Shown piece by piece: positions 9,941 to 18,800 of a DNA stretch of 64,000 nt. A model generated the notes under the pieces. It saw only the letters and a list, made by a program, of their open reading frames with translations, made no database searches and had not been told where the DNA came from. Each line of letters begins with the position of its first letter. Positions within the stretch are counted from its first letter, which is position 1. The stretch covers positions 1 through 64,000 of the forward strand of contig JADJXW010000020.1 in assembly GCA_016720075.1 (NCBI GenBank), in the 5' to 3' direction. Position numbers and translations under genes: made by a program. Source of the DNA: Pseudomonadota bacterium (GTDB lineage Bacteria; Pseudomonadota; Gammaproteobacteria; Steroidobacterales; Steroidobacteraceae).

Positions 9941-10342
9941 ATGGGCTGGACCAAGCACGACTACGAAGACATTCCGGGCACGTATGTGTTCGATGGCAAG
10001 CACGCGCACGGGTCGTATCCGATCAACAAGCTGCTGTTCTCGTTCTGCGACGAGGCCAACCGCGATGAGTTCGATCGTGATCCGGCGGCGTACTGCGACA
10101 AGTTCGGCGTCACGGGCCAGTACAAGGAATTCATCCTGAAGAAGGATTTCCTCGGCATGCTGCGGGCCGGCGCGAACATCTACTACATGGCCAAGATGGC
10201 CATTCCGCGTGGCGTGTCCGTGCAGGATGCCGGCGCGGCGTTCCAGGGAATCCCGACCAAGGAATTCCAGGCGAAATTGCTGGCCAAGGGCGACGGACTC
10301 GTCGACAAGCTCAAGGCCCGGGGAGGGTACTGGATTGGCTAA
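9941..10342 (+). CDS. ligA: LigA-type extradiol dioxygenase alpha (small) subunit
   Basis: Small subunit of a class III (LigAB-type) extradiol ring-cleavage dioxygenase, the protocatechuate 4,5-dioxygenase alpha family. It has 133 residues and is mainly helical. DIPGTYVFDG, INKLLFSFCDEANR, LRAGANIYYMAKMA and the C-terminal GGYWIG region are visible. In the family this subunit forms the lid over the active site of the large subunit. ATG 9941 is preferred over an in-frame GTG at 9932 because of the GGGG/GGTGG stretch just upstream. It overlaps ligB by 8 nt. The natural substrate may be protocatechuate or another catechol; the sequence does not decide. Confidence 0.85.
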   Translation: MGWTKHDYEDIPGTYVFDGKHAHGSYPINKLLFSFCDEANRDEFDRDPAAYCDKFGVTGQYKEFILKKDFLGMLRAGANIYYMAKMAIPRGVSVQDAGAAFQGIPTKEFQAKLLAKGDGLVDKLKARGGYWIG

Positions 10343-11180
10343 GATCATCGGTGGTGTGACCACGTCACACATTCCCGCGGTGGGCAATGCCATCGCCAAC
10401 GGGCTCACGCAGGAGCCGTACTGGAAGCGCTTCTTCGACGGCTACAAGCCGGCGCAGGAGTGGCTGCAGAAGCACAAGCCCGACATCGCCATCGTCGTCT
10501 ACAACGACCACGGCCTGAATTTCTTCCTCGACAAGGTGCCCACCTTCGCACTGGGCTGCGCCGACACCTACTACAACGACGACGAGGGCTGGGCGCTGAA
10601 GCCGGTCTCGCCGTTCAAGGGCAACGCGCAGCTGTCGTGGCACATCGCCGAGAAGCTGGTGGAGCAGGAATTCGACATCTGCACCTGCCAGGAAATGAAG
10701 GTGGACCACGGCTTCGTGAACCCCATCCGCGCGCTGTATGGCACGCACGAAGTGTGGCCCATCACGACCATCCCGCTGGCGGTCAACACCGTGCAGCATC
10801 CGGTGCCCACGGCCGCGCGCTGCCTCAAGCTGGGCAAGGCGCTGCGCAAGGCCGTGGAATCCTATGACGAGGACCTGAAGGTCGTCGTGTTCGGCACCGG
10901 TGGCCTGTCGCACCAGTTGCAGGGCGAGCGCGCGGGCCTCATCGATGTGGACTTCGACCTGGAATGCATGGACCGCATCGCGAGCGATCCGGAATGGCTG
11001 ACGCAGTTCAGCAACTCCGAGATCATGCGCCGCACCGGCACCGAGGGCATCGAGACCATCATGTGGCTGGTCATGCGCGGCGCGCTGCAGGAAAACGTCA
11101 AGATCATCCACAAGCACTACCACGCGCCCATCTCGAACACGGGCGCCGGCGTGCTGGTTCTGGAGAACACGTTCATCTGA
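10335..11180 (+). CDS. ligB: LigB-type extradiol dioxygenase beta (catalytic) subunit
   Basis: Catalytic subunit of a non-haem Fe(II) dioxygenase that opens catechol rings next to the hydroxyls. The 281-residue protein keeps the expected Fe ligands: His12 (TTSHIPAVG), His59 (YNDHGLNF) and Glu240 (TEGIETIMW), plus the catalytic base His193 (GGLSHQL). The start is TTG 10335 inside the ligA end, preceded by GGGAGGG, so the two are coupled. Separate subunits argue against a gallate dioxygenase of the fused type. The remaining genes of a protocatechuate meta-cleavage pathway are not in the window, so the ring substrate may be unusual. Confidence 0.88.
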   Translation: MAKIIGGVTTSHIPAVGNAIANGLTQEPYWKRFFDGYKPAQEWLQKHKPDIAIVVYNDHGLNFFLDKVPTFALGCADTYYNDDEGWALKPVSPFKGNAQLSWHIAEKLVEQEFDICTCQEMKVDHGFVNPIRALYGTHEVWPITTIPLAVNTVQHPVPTAARCLKLGKALRKAVESYDEDLKVVVFGTGGLSHQLQGERAGLIDVDFDLECMDRIASDPEWLTQFSNSEIMRRTGTEGIETIMWLVMRGALQENVKIIHKHYHAPISNTGAGVLVLENTFI

Positions 11181-11208
11181 GGAACCCGCCACGGTTCCTT
11201 GATGACTG

Positions 11209-11237
11209 GGGCCGCGCGAGGCCCGGCCCTTTTTTTT
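11209..11237 (+). terminator. Rho-independent terminator after ligB
   Basis: GGGCCG (11209-11214) pairs with CGGCCC (11224-11229) and is followed by eight T residues (11230-11237). A second perfect hairpin, GGAACC-N6-GGTTCC, occupies 11181-11198 directly after the ligB stop. The terminator separates ligAB from the P450 gene despite their shared orientation. Confidence 0.8.
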
Positions 11238-11295
11238 GGAAAAGTCCAAGTTCGAACAGGAATACGGTCGCCGTTCGGGCGAGGCTGCTGTTAGC

Positions 11296-12492
11296 GTGAC
11301 TAGCGTGTCATCAGCCAGCGGAGATGCCGTGTTCACCTTCGATCCCTATTCGCCCCAGGTCGATGCCGATCCGTTTCCGTACTACAAGACGCTGCGCGAC
11401 GAGCATCCGTGTTTCTGGAGTCCCGAGGCGCGCATGTGGGTGCTATCGCGCCATGCCGACATCAAGGTGGCGCTGCAGGACTGGCAGACGTACTCCTCCG
11501 CGCGGGGCAACCTGATGGACGAGCTCCCGGATCGCGCCGGCGCCACGCTGGGCACCACCGATCCGCCGCGTCACGACCGCATGCGCGCGCTGATCTCGCA
11601 TGCCTTCACCAAGCGCAACCTCGAGGCCGCTGGCGAGCCAGTTCGCGCCGTGGTGCGTGGAGTGCTGGAGGAAATCCGCGGCCGCCGCGAGTTCGACTTC
11701 GTCGGCGATTTCTCGAGCAAGGTCACCGCCAAGATCCTGTTCCGGATCCTGGGGCTCCCGGAGGGTGATGACCAGGAAGTGCGCGAGCGAGCCGTGCTGA
11801 TGGTGCAGTCCGATCCGGTGACGCGGCAGAAGGGCGCGGAGCATGTCGCGGCATATCGCTGGATGATGGACTACGCCGGTGGCGTGATTGCCGAGCGGCG
11901 CCGCAATCCCGGCGAGGATCTGTTGAGCCAGTTCTGCCTGGCCGAGATCGACGGTGAGCGGCTCACCGAACGCGAAGTGCTGCTCACCACCACCACGCTG
12001 ATCATGGCGGGCGTCGAATCCCTTGGGGGATTCACGGTGATGTTCGGCTTGAACATGGCGGACTTCGCCGCTGCGCGCCGCGAGATAGTGGCCGATCCGG
12101 CGCTGCTGCCGGATGCAATCGAGGAATCGCTGCGCTACAACACGTCAGGTCAGCGCTTCCGGCGCAGCCTGATGCGGGATGTGTCGCTGCATGGCCAGAC
12201 GATGAAGGCAGGAGATTTCGTCTGCCTTGCGTATGGCGCGGCCAATCGCGACGAGCGGCAGTTTCCCGATCCGGATCGCTACGACATCCGCCGCAAGCCG
12301 CGCACGCACCTGGGTTTCGGCGGGGGCGTGCACGCCTGCCTGGGCTCCATGGTGGCGCGCATGGCGGTGCGGATCACGTTCGAGGAGTTCCTGTCGGCAT
12401 TCCCGAATTTCAGCCGCGTGCACCAGGATCTGCCCTGGATGCCGTCGACCACGTTCCGCAGCCCGATGCGCCTGGATCTCGCGGTTCACTGA
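11296..12492 (+). CDS. Cytochrome P450 (bacterial class I type)
   Basis: Haem-thiolate monooxygenase of about 398 residues, soluble, with the length of bacterial class I P450s. The I-helix oxygen-activation motif is AGVES (residues 238-242), with Ser where Thr is usual. The ExxR motif is at 277-280 (EESLR). The haem loop FGGGVHACLG has its thiolate ligand at Cys348. DPPRHDRMRALISHAFT is the typical C-helix region. GTG 11296 is chosen because earlier in-frame codons lie in the ligB terminator. No ferredoxin or reductase partner is adjacent, so electrons must come from elsewhere. Likely hydroxylates the substrate handled by this catabolic block. Confidence 0.92.
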   Translation: MTSVSSASGDAVFTFDPYSPQVDADPFPYYKTLRDEHPCFWSPEARMWVLSRHADIKVALQDWQTYSSARGNLMDELPDRAGATLGTTDPPRHDRMRALISHAFTKRNLEAAGEPVRAVVRGVLEEIRGRREFDFVGDFSSKVTAKILFRILGLPEGDDQEVRERAVLMVQSDPVTRQKGAEHVAAYRWMMDYAGGVIAERRRNPGEDLLSQFCLAEIDGERLTEREVLLTTTTLIMAGVESLGGFTVMFGLNMADFAAARREIVADPALLPDAIEESLRYNTSGQRFRRSLMRDVSLHGQTMKAGDFVCLAYGAANRDERQFPDPDRYDIRRKPRTHLGFGGGVHACLGSMVARMAVRITFEEFLSAFPNFSRVHQDLPWMPSTTFRSPMRLDLAVH

Positions 12493-12525
12493 GGCGTCGC
12501 CCCAGCGAACCGCGGGTATCCCGCG

Positions 12526-15500
12526 TCAGAACTTCGCTGTCATCGCCAGGAACACCTGGCGACCGAGCCCGTCGTAGAACTCGTAGTAGTTCGGCGCGCC
12601 GCCGGATACCAGTTCCGACGGCGTCAGCGGCGGATCGCGATCGAAGACATTGCTGATGCCGCCGCGGATCTGCAGCTGCTTGACGGGCTCCCAGGTTGCG
12701 GCGAGGTCCAGGTAGCTGACGGCTGGCATCTTCGCGCGGATGGTCGCCACGCCACCCAGTGCCGAGCCCAGCAGCAATGGGTTCGGATCGTTGTTGTCCA
12801 GCTTCACGCCGCCCAGGAACCGCCAGGTCGCGTTGATGGAGAGATCAGGCCGCGGGGCCCAGCTGGCCCGGGCCGTGTGGCGCCAGCGCGGGTTGACGGT
12901 CTGGCAGGTGGGGCCAAAGAGGCCGACGCAGTCGTAGCTACCGCCACCGGGCAGCGGCGTGGTGGTGTTCGACAGCTGGTATGCGCCGTTCAGCAGCAGT
13001 CGCAGCGTGCCGTATTCCCCCAGTCCGAACCGGTAGCCGGCCTGCAGATCGATGCCCTCGAGCACCGTGGAGCCGATGTTCACGTTCGTCTGCACGATGT
13101 AGCCGCCGCCGCCGACACTGGCGCCATTGAGCGTGCCGGTGAGGGGTTGCCGCCTGATCTGGCTGCAGTACGTCGGGTCGCCGGTATCCAGGCAGTTGCG
13201 CATGATGATCTGCGCGTCCAGCGCACCCACGGCATCCTCGAGCTTGATGCGGTAGTAGTCGATGCTGCCGGTGAAATTGGGCAGCGCTGCGGGTTGCAGC
13301 GTCAGGCCAACGGTGTAGGTGTCCGCGCGCTCGGGGCTCAGGTCCGGATTGCCACCCTGGAGCTGCGTGAGCTGCCCGGCCGTGCCCTGCGGAATGGTGT
13401 TGGTGGTGCCACCATTGCCGTACTGCGCGGCCGTAACGCCGGTGTTGAGGCACTTTGCCAGCGACTCGGCGGCCACGCCGGTGGTTTCTCCGGGCGCGCA
13501 CGGATCCTCGCCAAAGGCGATCTTGCCCACCAGTTGCGGCACGAATAGTTCGACGATGGTGGGCGCGCGGATGGCCCGGTTGTAGGACGCGCGGAAGCGG
13601 TAGTCGGCCACCGGCGCATACTGCAGCTCGAACTTGTAGGTGTCGGTGGTGACTCCACTGGAGTAGTCCGAATACCGGTACCCGGCATCCACCAGCAGGT
13701 CATGTATGCCGGGCCGACCCTGGACGAGCGGCACGCGAACCTCGGCGAAACCCTCCTTCACGGCCAGCGCATTGCCGATGCGTGGCGAGGCGCCACCCGT
13801 GCCCACGATCAGTCCGCTTTCAAAGGCGGCATCCGGTACATACCGCACGCGCTCCTTGCGGTATTCATAGCCGACATTCATGCCCACGCCGTCATCCGCG
13901 GTGGGCAGCTTCAGGCCATACGCGCCCAGGTCTCCAGTGACATCGGCATGGAAGGTGCGAAGCTCGGTGTTGCCAGTAGCCGTGCCCAGTGTCTCCAGGT
14001 AGTCCAGTGACTGCTGCGTGACCCCGCCGTCGGCGAAGATGTTGTAGGGCACGCAGGCGCCGCCGGTGATGCAGCGCGGCGCTGCCGCGGTACCCGTCAC
14101 CTGCAGCGCATTGGCGATCTTATCGAAGGAGAAGTCCTTGCCGTTGATGCTCGAGAAGCTGGTGTAGTAGTACTGCCCGTAGGTGTCGTACGACCAGCCT
14201 TCGGCAATTCGACCCTTCGTGCCCAGCGCCAGGCGATAGTTGGTGTGCTCGAAATCATAGGTGCGACCGCCGCCTTCCACGTTGCGTCGGCCAATCTCCA
14301 CATCCGCGCTTGCGGAGCCTGGATTCAGCAGGTCCGCGGCGATCTGCTGCGGCGTGCAGAGCAGCGATGCCTGCTGCGCGCTCAGCAGCGGATTGCTGCA
14401 GTTGACCTTGTAGTTGCCGGTGTCGGTGAGCACCTGCGAGCCGCGGAACAGCGCCGTAGGCGCCACTTCCTGGTGGGTGCGGTCGTTCATGAACGAGAAC
14501 TCGGCATACGGCTTCACCAGGTCGTTCACGTCCACGTGCGCAACGAAGCCGGCGTTGTATCGTTCATTGCCCCGCTGCATGTAGATGTAGCCCTGCGAAT
14601 TGAAGAAGGCAGGTGGCGCGAGGCCCGTTGTCGTGCGCGGCACGAACTGGTCACCCTTCACCGAATAGGCGGCGTTGCCGGGCCGGGGTCCGAAATAGTT
14701 GGAGTTGGAGGATCCCTGGCAGACCAGGTCGTCCAGGTCATCGTTGTAGGACAGCTGGCAACTGCCGAAGTCGCGGTCCGAACTGCGCACCGGATCCATC
14801 TTCTGGTACGCGAAGTAGCCGGTCACGTTGCCGCGGCCTTCCAGGATGTTCGCGCCGGCCGTCAGGCTGGCGTTCACGGCCTTGCCGTCCCAGTCGCTGC
14901 CGCGTGGTCCGCTCTCGCCGGCATCAGCCAGCTTCTGGCGGGCGAAACCATTCGAGTTGCTGTGCCAGTTGCCGCCCAGCTGCGCGTCGAGCTGCAGGCC
15001 CTCGAAATTGCGGCGCGTGATGAAATTGATGACGCCGGCAATGGCGTCGGAGCCGTATACGGCTGATGCGCCGCCAGTGACCACTTCCACGCGTTCCACG
15101 AGCGCGGCCGGAATCTGGTCGATGTCCGGGCCGGGCGCGGAGATCGAGGTCTGAGGGGATCCCGCGCCGAGTCGGCGTCCATCCACCAGCACCAGCGTGC
15201 GGCTGGGACCGAGTCCCCGCAGGCTTGCGGTGGCTACGCCACCGGCCGATGACAGGCCGCTCGTCCGGTTGCCGATATCCTGGCCCAGGTAGTTGGCGTT
15301 GACCTGCGGCAGCTGGTTCAGCATGTCGGTGATGTCCATGCGCCCGCCGATCTTCATGTCGTCGCTGCTGACGGTGAGGATGGGGCTGGTGCTGGTCATG
15401 TTGGCCACGGCGATGCGTGAGCCGGTGACGATCACCTCTTCGAGGGCCGTGTCGGCATCCTGCGCGGTGGCGAGGGATGCGGACAGGGCGCCCAGCGTGA

Positions 15501-15561
15501 TGGCCAGGCGAACGGCCGTGTGGATGCAGGAAGGACCGCGATCATCGGAAGTGGGTTTCAT
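12526..15561 (-). CDS. TonB-dependent outer-membrane receptor
   Basis: Outer-membrane active transporter of 1,011 residues. A signal peptide (cleavage near ASLATA) is followed by the TonB box-like EEVIVTGSRI. The plug domain includes SLRGLGPSRTLVLVDGRR and GGASAVYGSDAIAGVINF, and a 22-strand barrel ends in the classical terminal Phe (FLAMTAKF). Such receptors with few extracellular clues import oligosaccharides, terpenoids, aromatics or metal chelates. It lies downstream of the PQQ dehydrogenase on the same strand and converges with the P450. It is intact, unlike the receptor remnant at 1570-4845. Confidence 0.93.
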   Translation of the reverse strand: MKPTSDDRGPSCIHTAVRLAITLGALSASLATAQDADTALEEVIVTGSRIAVANMTSTSPILTVSSDDMKIGGRMDITDMLNQLPQVNANYLGQDIGNRTSGLSSAGGVATASLRGLGPSRTLVLVDGRRLGAGSPQTSISAPGPDIDQIPAALVERVEVVTGGASAVYGSDAIAGVINFITRRNFEGLQLDAQLGGNWHSNSNGFARQKLADAGESGPRGSDWDGKAVNASLTAGANILEGRGNVTGYFAYQKMDPVRSSDRDFGSCQLSYNDDLDDLVCQGSSNSNYFGPRPGNAAYSVKGDQFVPRTTTGLAPPAFFNSQGYIYMQRGNERYNAGFVAHVDVNDLVKPYAEFSFMNDRTHQEVAPTALFRGSQVLTDTGNYKVNCSNPLLSAQQASLLCTPQQIAADLLNPGSASADVEIGRRNVEGGGRTYDFEHTNYRLALGTKGRIAEGWSYDTYGQYYYTSFSSINGKDFSFDKIANALQVTGTAAAPRCITGGACVPYNIFADGGVTQQSLDYLETLGTATGNTELRTFHADVTGDLGAYGLKLPTADDGVGMNVGYEYRKERVRYVPDAAFESGLIVGTGGASPRIGNALAVKEGFAEVRVPLVQGRPGIHDLLVDAGYRYSDYSSGVTTDTYKFELQYAPVADYRFRASYNRAIRAPTIVELFVPQLVGKIAFGEDPCAPGETTGVAAESLAKCLNTGVTAAQYGNGGTTNTIPQGTAGQLTQLQGGNPDLSPERADTYTVGLTLQPAALPNFTGSIDYYRIKLEDAVGALDAQIIMRNCLDTGDPTYCSQIRRQPLTGTLNGASVGGGGYIVQTNVNIGSTVLEGIDLQAGYRFGLGEYGTLRLLLNGAYQLSNTTTPLPGGGSYDCVGLFGPTCQTVNPRWRHTARASWAPRPDLSINATWRFLGGVKLDNNDPNPLLLGSALGGVATIRAKMPAVSYLDLAATWEPVKQLQIRGGISNVFDRDPPLTPSELVSGGAPNYYEFYDGLGRQVFLAMTAKF

Positions 15562-15613
15562 GCGAGACCTCGACGTAAGGGGTGCCTTAGTCGAGACGCA
15601 AACAATCCGCCAA

Positions 15614-15632
15614 ACCCGACATGCGGTCGGGT
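15614..15632 (-). terminator. Hairpin between PQQ dehydrogenase and TonB receptor genes
   Basis: ACCCGAC (15614-15620) and GTCGGGT (15626-15632) form a perfect 7-bp stem with a 5-nt loop. The T-tract on the minus strand is short (TTTGG). It could attenuate transcription from the dehydrogenase into the receptor gene or act as a weak terminator. Confidence 0.4.
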
Positions 15633-15681
15633 AATGGGGTCAGGCGCCCGCGGAATGTCGGGCGCGGAGGGCAGGGGCCGT

Positions 15682-17790
15682 CTAGTGCGGACCGCCCGCG
15701 GCGCCGCCAGCGCCCCAGTCTTCCTGCGCGCGCGAGATCACATAGGCGTGCACGGCTTCCACGTCTTCCGGGCTCAACAGGTTGGCGAAGCTGGCCATGC
15801 CCTTGTCCACGCGCAGGCCCTTGAGCACGATGTCGTTGAACTGCCCATGGGTCTCGCGCGTCATCTGCCGCAGATCCTTCACGCCACCCACGGCGAGCTG
15901 TCCGTGGCACTGCGCGCAGGTGCGGGCAAAGATCTCGGCGCCTTTCTGCACGGTGGCCTCGGTGGCCCGCAGCGGCGGTGGGTCGGGGATGGGTGCCGCC
16001 GGCTTCAGTGGGGGCAACTGCTTCTTTGCGCCCAGCCTGAAGACCAGCAAGCGCGCCGAGGCCCGGTGCAGCGCCGTGCCGGCGCCGCGCTCGATCTGCG
16101 CAGCGCCGCCGCCCCAGCCCGCGTTGACGGCGACGTACTGCACGCCATCCATTTCATAGGTGATGGGGCCCGCGACCGGCGCGGACTGCACGGGCATTTC
16201 CCACAGCAGCGCCCCGTCGGTGGCGCGGAAAGCGGCGAAGGTCTGCTTCGTCGTGCCTTCGAAGACCAGGTTGCCCGCGGTGGTCAGCACGCCGCCATTG
16301 CCATGGCGGGGCAGCGGCACCTTCCACCGCACCTCCTGCTTCACCGGGTCCCAGGCGATGAGCGCGGTGCTCTCGCGCTCGTTGATCAGCTTCTGCAGTT
16401 CCATCCGCTTCTTGAGCGCTTCGCCCGAATAGCCGCCCCAGCCACCATTGGAGCGGAAGGGCTGCGGCTTGAAGTTCGGATCCAGCGCATAGGCGAACCA
16501 GTGTTCGTACTGCGGGAAGTACGCAAGCCCTGTCTGGGGATTGAAGGCCATCGGAAACCAGTTGTGGCCGCCGCCGGGGCCAGGCGCGACCAGCACCGGA
16601 TCGGTGCCGTAATGCGCCTCGGGATTGATGATGGGCCGGCCATTGGCATCAAAGCCCTTCGCCCAGGTGACCGACACATGATTCTTCGCCGAGATGAACT
16701 GACCGTTGGTGCGGTCGATCACGTAGAAGTAGCCGTTCTTCGGCGCATGCAGCAGCACCTTGCGGGGCTTGCCGTCCAGGGTGAGATCGGCCTGGATGAT
16801 GGACTGCGTGCAGGTGTAGTCCCAGTCCTCTTCCGGCACCTGCTGGTAGTGCCAGCGGTAGTGTCCGGTCTTCGCATCCAGCGCGACGATCGAGCACAGG
16901 AACAGGTTGTCGCCGCGCCCGGGGCTGCGATGCAGTTGTGCATCGGGTCCGCCATTGCCGGTGCCCACGTAGATGAGGCCCAGTTCCGGATCGTAGTTGA
17001 TGGAATCCCAGGCCGTGCCGCCGCCGCCCCATTTCCACCACTCGCCAGTCCAGGTCTTCGTGGCCATTGCCATCACGCTGTCGGACGCCGCACCGTCCGG
17101 TCCCTTCGAGGGGTCTCCCGGAACGAGGTAGAACTTCCACAGGAACCTGCCGGTATCCGCATCCCAGGCGCTGACGAAGCCGCGCACGCCCAGGTCCGCG
17201 CCGCCATTGCCAACCACCACCATGCCGTCGAACACGCGCGGCGCGCCGGTGATGGAGTAGGGCCAGTCCTTCGTGAAGGTCTGCACGCTCCACAGCGGCT
17301 TGCCGTTCTTCGCGTTCAGCGCGATGAGGCGGCCATCGAGCGTGGCGATGATGACCTTGCCCTTCCAGAAGGCCAGGCCACGCGCCACCGGTTCGCAGCA
17401 GGCGTAGCGGCCCCATTCCCTCGGCACCTTGGGGTCGAAAGTCCACAGGCGCCGGCCCGTCTTCGCGTTGTAGGCGCTGGCAATGTTCCAGGCGCTGATG
17501 TTGTAGATGACCCCATCCACGAACAGCGGCGTGGCCTCGACGCCGCGCAGGGTGTCCAGTTCCGCGAACCACGCAAGCCCGAGCTGGTTCACGTTGCCTT
17601 CGTTGATCGAAGCCAACGGACTGTAGCGCTGCGCGCTGTAGTTGCGGCCGTCCATGAGCCACTGGCCGGGCTCGGCATCGGCGGCGCGCAGGCGTGCGGC
17701 ATCGACAGGTGCCTTGGGGGCGGCAACCAGCACGCCGGGTGATAACGCCAGCAGCAGGCAGGCAAGGGCAGGCAGGTGCGGTATTCTCAT
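15682..17790 (-). CDS. PQQ-dependent quinohaemoprotein dehydrogenase with C-terminal cytochrome c domain
   Basis: Periplasmic alcohol/aldehyde dehydrogenase of about 702 residues. A signal peptide (LLLALSPGVLVAA) precedes an eight-bladed PQQ propeller with repeated W-docking segments such as GRRLWTFD and GKPLWSV. A vicinal Cys pair is present (YACCEPV), as is usual next to PQQ. One haem c motif, CAQCH, lies at residues 625-629. This is the type II quinohaemoprotein layout, where electrons pass from PQQ to haem c and then to an external acceptor. ATG 17790 has AGGA upstream; a TTG two codons earlier is less likely. No PQQ biosynthesis genes are in the window. Only 34 bp separate it from the divergent SMP-30-like gene. 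Confidence 0.92.
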   Translation of the reverse strand: MRIPHLPALACLLLALSPGVLVAAPKAPVDAARLRAADAEPGQWLMDGRNYSAQRYSPLASINEGNVNQLGLAWFAELDTLRGVEATPLFVDGVIYNISAWNIASAYNAKTGRRLWTFDPKVPREWGRYACCEPVARGLAFWKGKVIIATLDGRLIALNAKNGKPLWSVQTFTKDWPYSITGAPRVFDGMVVVGNGGADLGVRGFVSAWDADTGRFLWKFYLVPGDPSKGPDGAASDSVMAMATKTWTGEWWKWGGGGTAWDSINYDPELGLIYVGTGNGGPDAQLHRSPGRGDNLFLCSIVALDAKTGHYRWHYQQVPEEDWDYTCTQSIIQADLTLDGKPRKVLLHAPKNGYFYVIDRTNGQFISAKNHVSVTWAKGFDANGRPIINPEAHYGTDPVLVAPGPGGGHNWFPMAFNPQTGLAYFPQYEHWFAYALDPNFKPQPFRSNGGWGGYSGEALKKRMELQKLINERESTALIAWDPVKQEVRWKVPLPRHGNGGVLTTAGNLVFEGTTKQTFAAFRATDGALLWEMPVQSAPVAGPITYEMDGVQYVAVNAGWGGGAAQIERGAGTALHRASARLLVFRLGAKKQLPPLKPAAPIPDPPPLRATEATVQKGAEIFARTCAQCHGQLAVGGVKDLRQMTRETHGQFNDIVLKGLRVDKGMASFANLLSPEDVEAVHAYVISRAQEDWGAGGAAGGPH

Positions 17791-17824
17791 GGGCAAATCC
17801 TAACCTTAAGCGGGGGCGCAAGGG

Positions 17825-18791
17825 ATGTCTGCGAAGGGTCAGTTGATACGCGCATTGCCGGTCGCGGCATTGTTGATGGCCGGTTGTGCCGCGGTACCGC
17901 ACTCCGCGCCGCGTGGCGATATCCTCATCGACGGCACGGGCGTGCATCCCGAGAGCGTCACCTCCAGCGGGAAGGGCGCGCTGTTCACCGGCAGTATCGG
18001 CGGCACGATCTATCGCGCCGCGCCTGGTGAATCTGTCGCGAAGCCCTTCATCGTTCCCAATTCCGAGAATGGCCTGCGGTCTGTATTCGGGGTGCTGGCT
18101 GATTCGAACTCCGGCCGGCTGTGGGCGTGCTCGGTGCCCAATTCCTTCGGGCCGCGTGTCGCGGGGCGCCTGCGCCCGCACCGTCCGAGGTGTTGCCTTT
18201 GACCTGGACAGCGGCAGACTGATTGGTCGCTGGCCGTTCCCCGCGCCCGGTGGCACCTGCAACGACATCGCGATCGCCCGCGACGGCAGCGCCTATGCCA
18301 GCGACACGCCGGGCGGCCGCATCCTGCGTCTGCCTAAGGGCGGTAGCGCGCTCGAAGTGACCGTCATTGACGAACGCCTGAAAGGCATCGACGGCCTGGA
18401 CTTCGGCGCCGACGGCGCGCTGTACTGGAACAACGTGCAGAAGAACGAACTGTGGCGCGTGATGCTGCCCGCCGCGGGCAGGCCGGCGCAGTTCACGCTG
18501 CTCGAGGCGTCGGAGAAGATGGGCGGACCCGATGGCCTCAGGCACATCGGTGGCAATCGCTTTCTCCAGGCTGAAGGCACCAGCGGCCGCGCCACGCTCA
18601 TCACCGTGAAGGGCAATGAAGCCCGCATCCAGGTGCTGAAAGACGGGCTGAATTCATCGCCCGGCATCACGCTGATCGGCGACACGGTCTACGTCGTCGA
18701 GGGCAAAATCCAGTACCTGTTCAATCCCGAACTGCGTGGCAAGGACCCGGGGCCGTTCAAGGCCATTGCCATCCCGCTGCCCAAGCCCTGA
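17825..18791 (+). CDS. SMP-30/gluconolactonase-like lipoprotein, two frameshifts
   Basis: Six-bladed propeller protein of the SMP-30/gluconolactonase/strictosidine-synthase superfamily, probably a lactonase or ester hydrolase. The N-terminus has a lipobox (LMAGC), so the protein is probably membrane-anchored. Family features include HPESVTSSGKGALFTGSIGG, GTCNDIAIARDGSAYASDT, GIDGLDFGADGALYWNN and GPDGLRHIGGNRFLQAEG. The reading frame breaks twice. Near 18161-18166 and again near 18189-18192 one base appears missing, and the 8-residue segment between (PAPAPSEV) is in the third frame. Restoring both gives a continuous protein. Next gene starts 10 bp after its stop. Confidence 0.75.
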
Positions 18792-18800
18792 GGAATGAAG

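Noticed and set aside
15520..17742. 740-codon open frame antisense to the PQQ dehydrogenase
   Set aside because: The opposite strand encodes a complete quinohaemoprotein with catalytic motifs; the antisense frame shows no family features.
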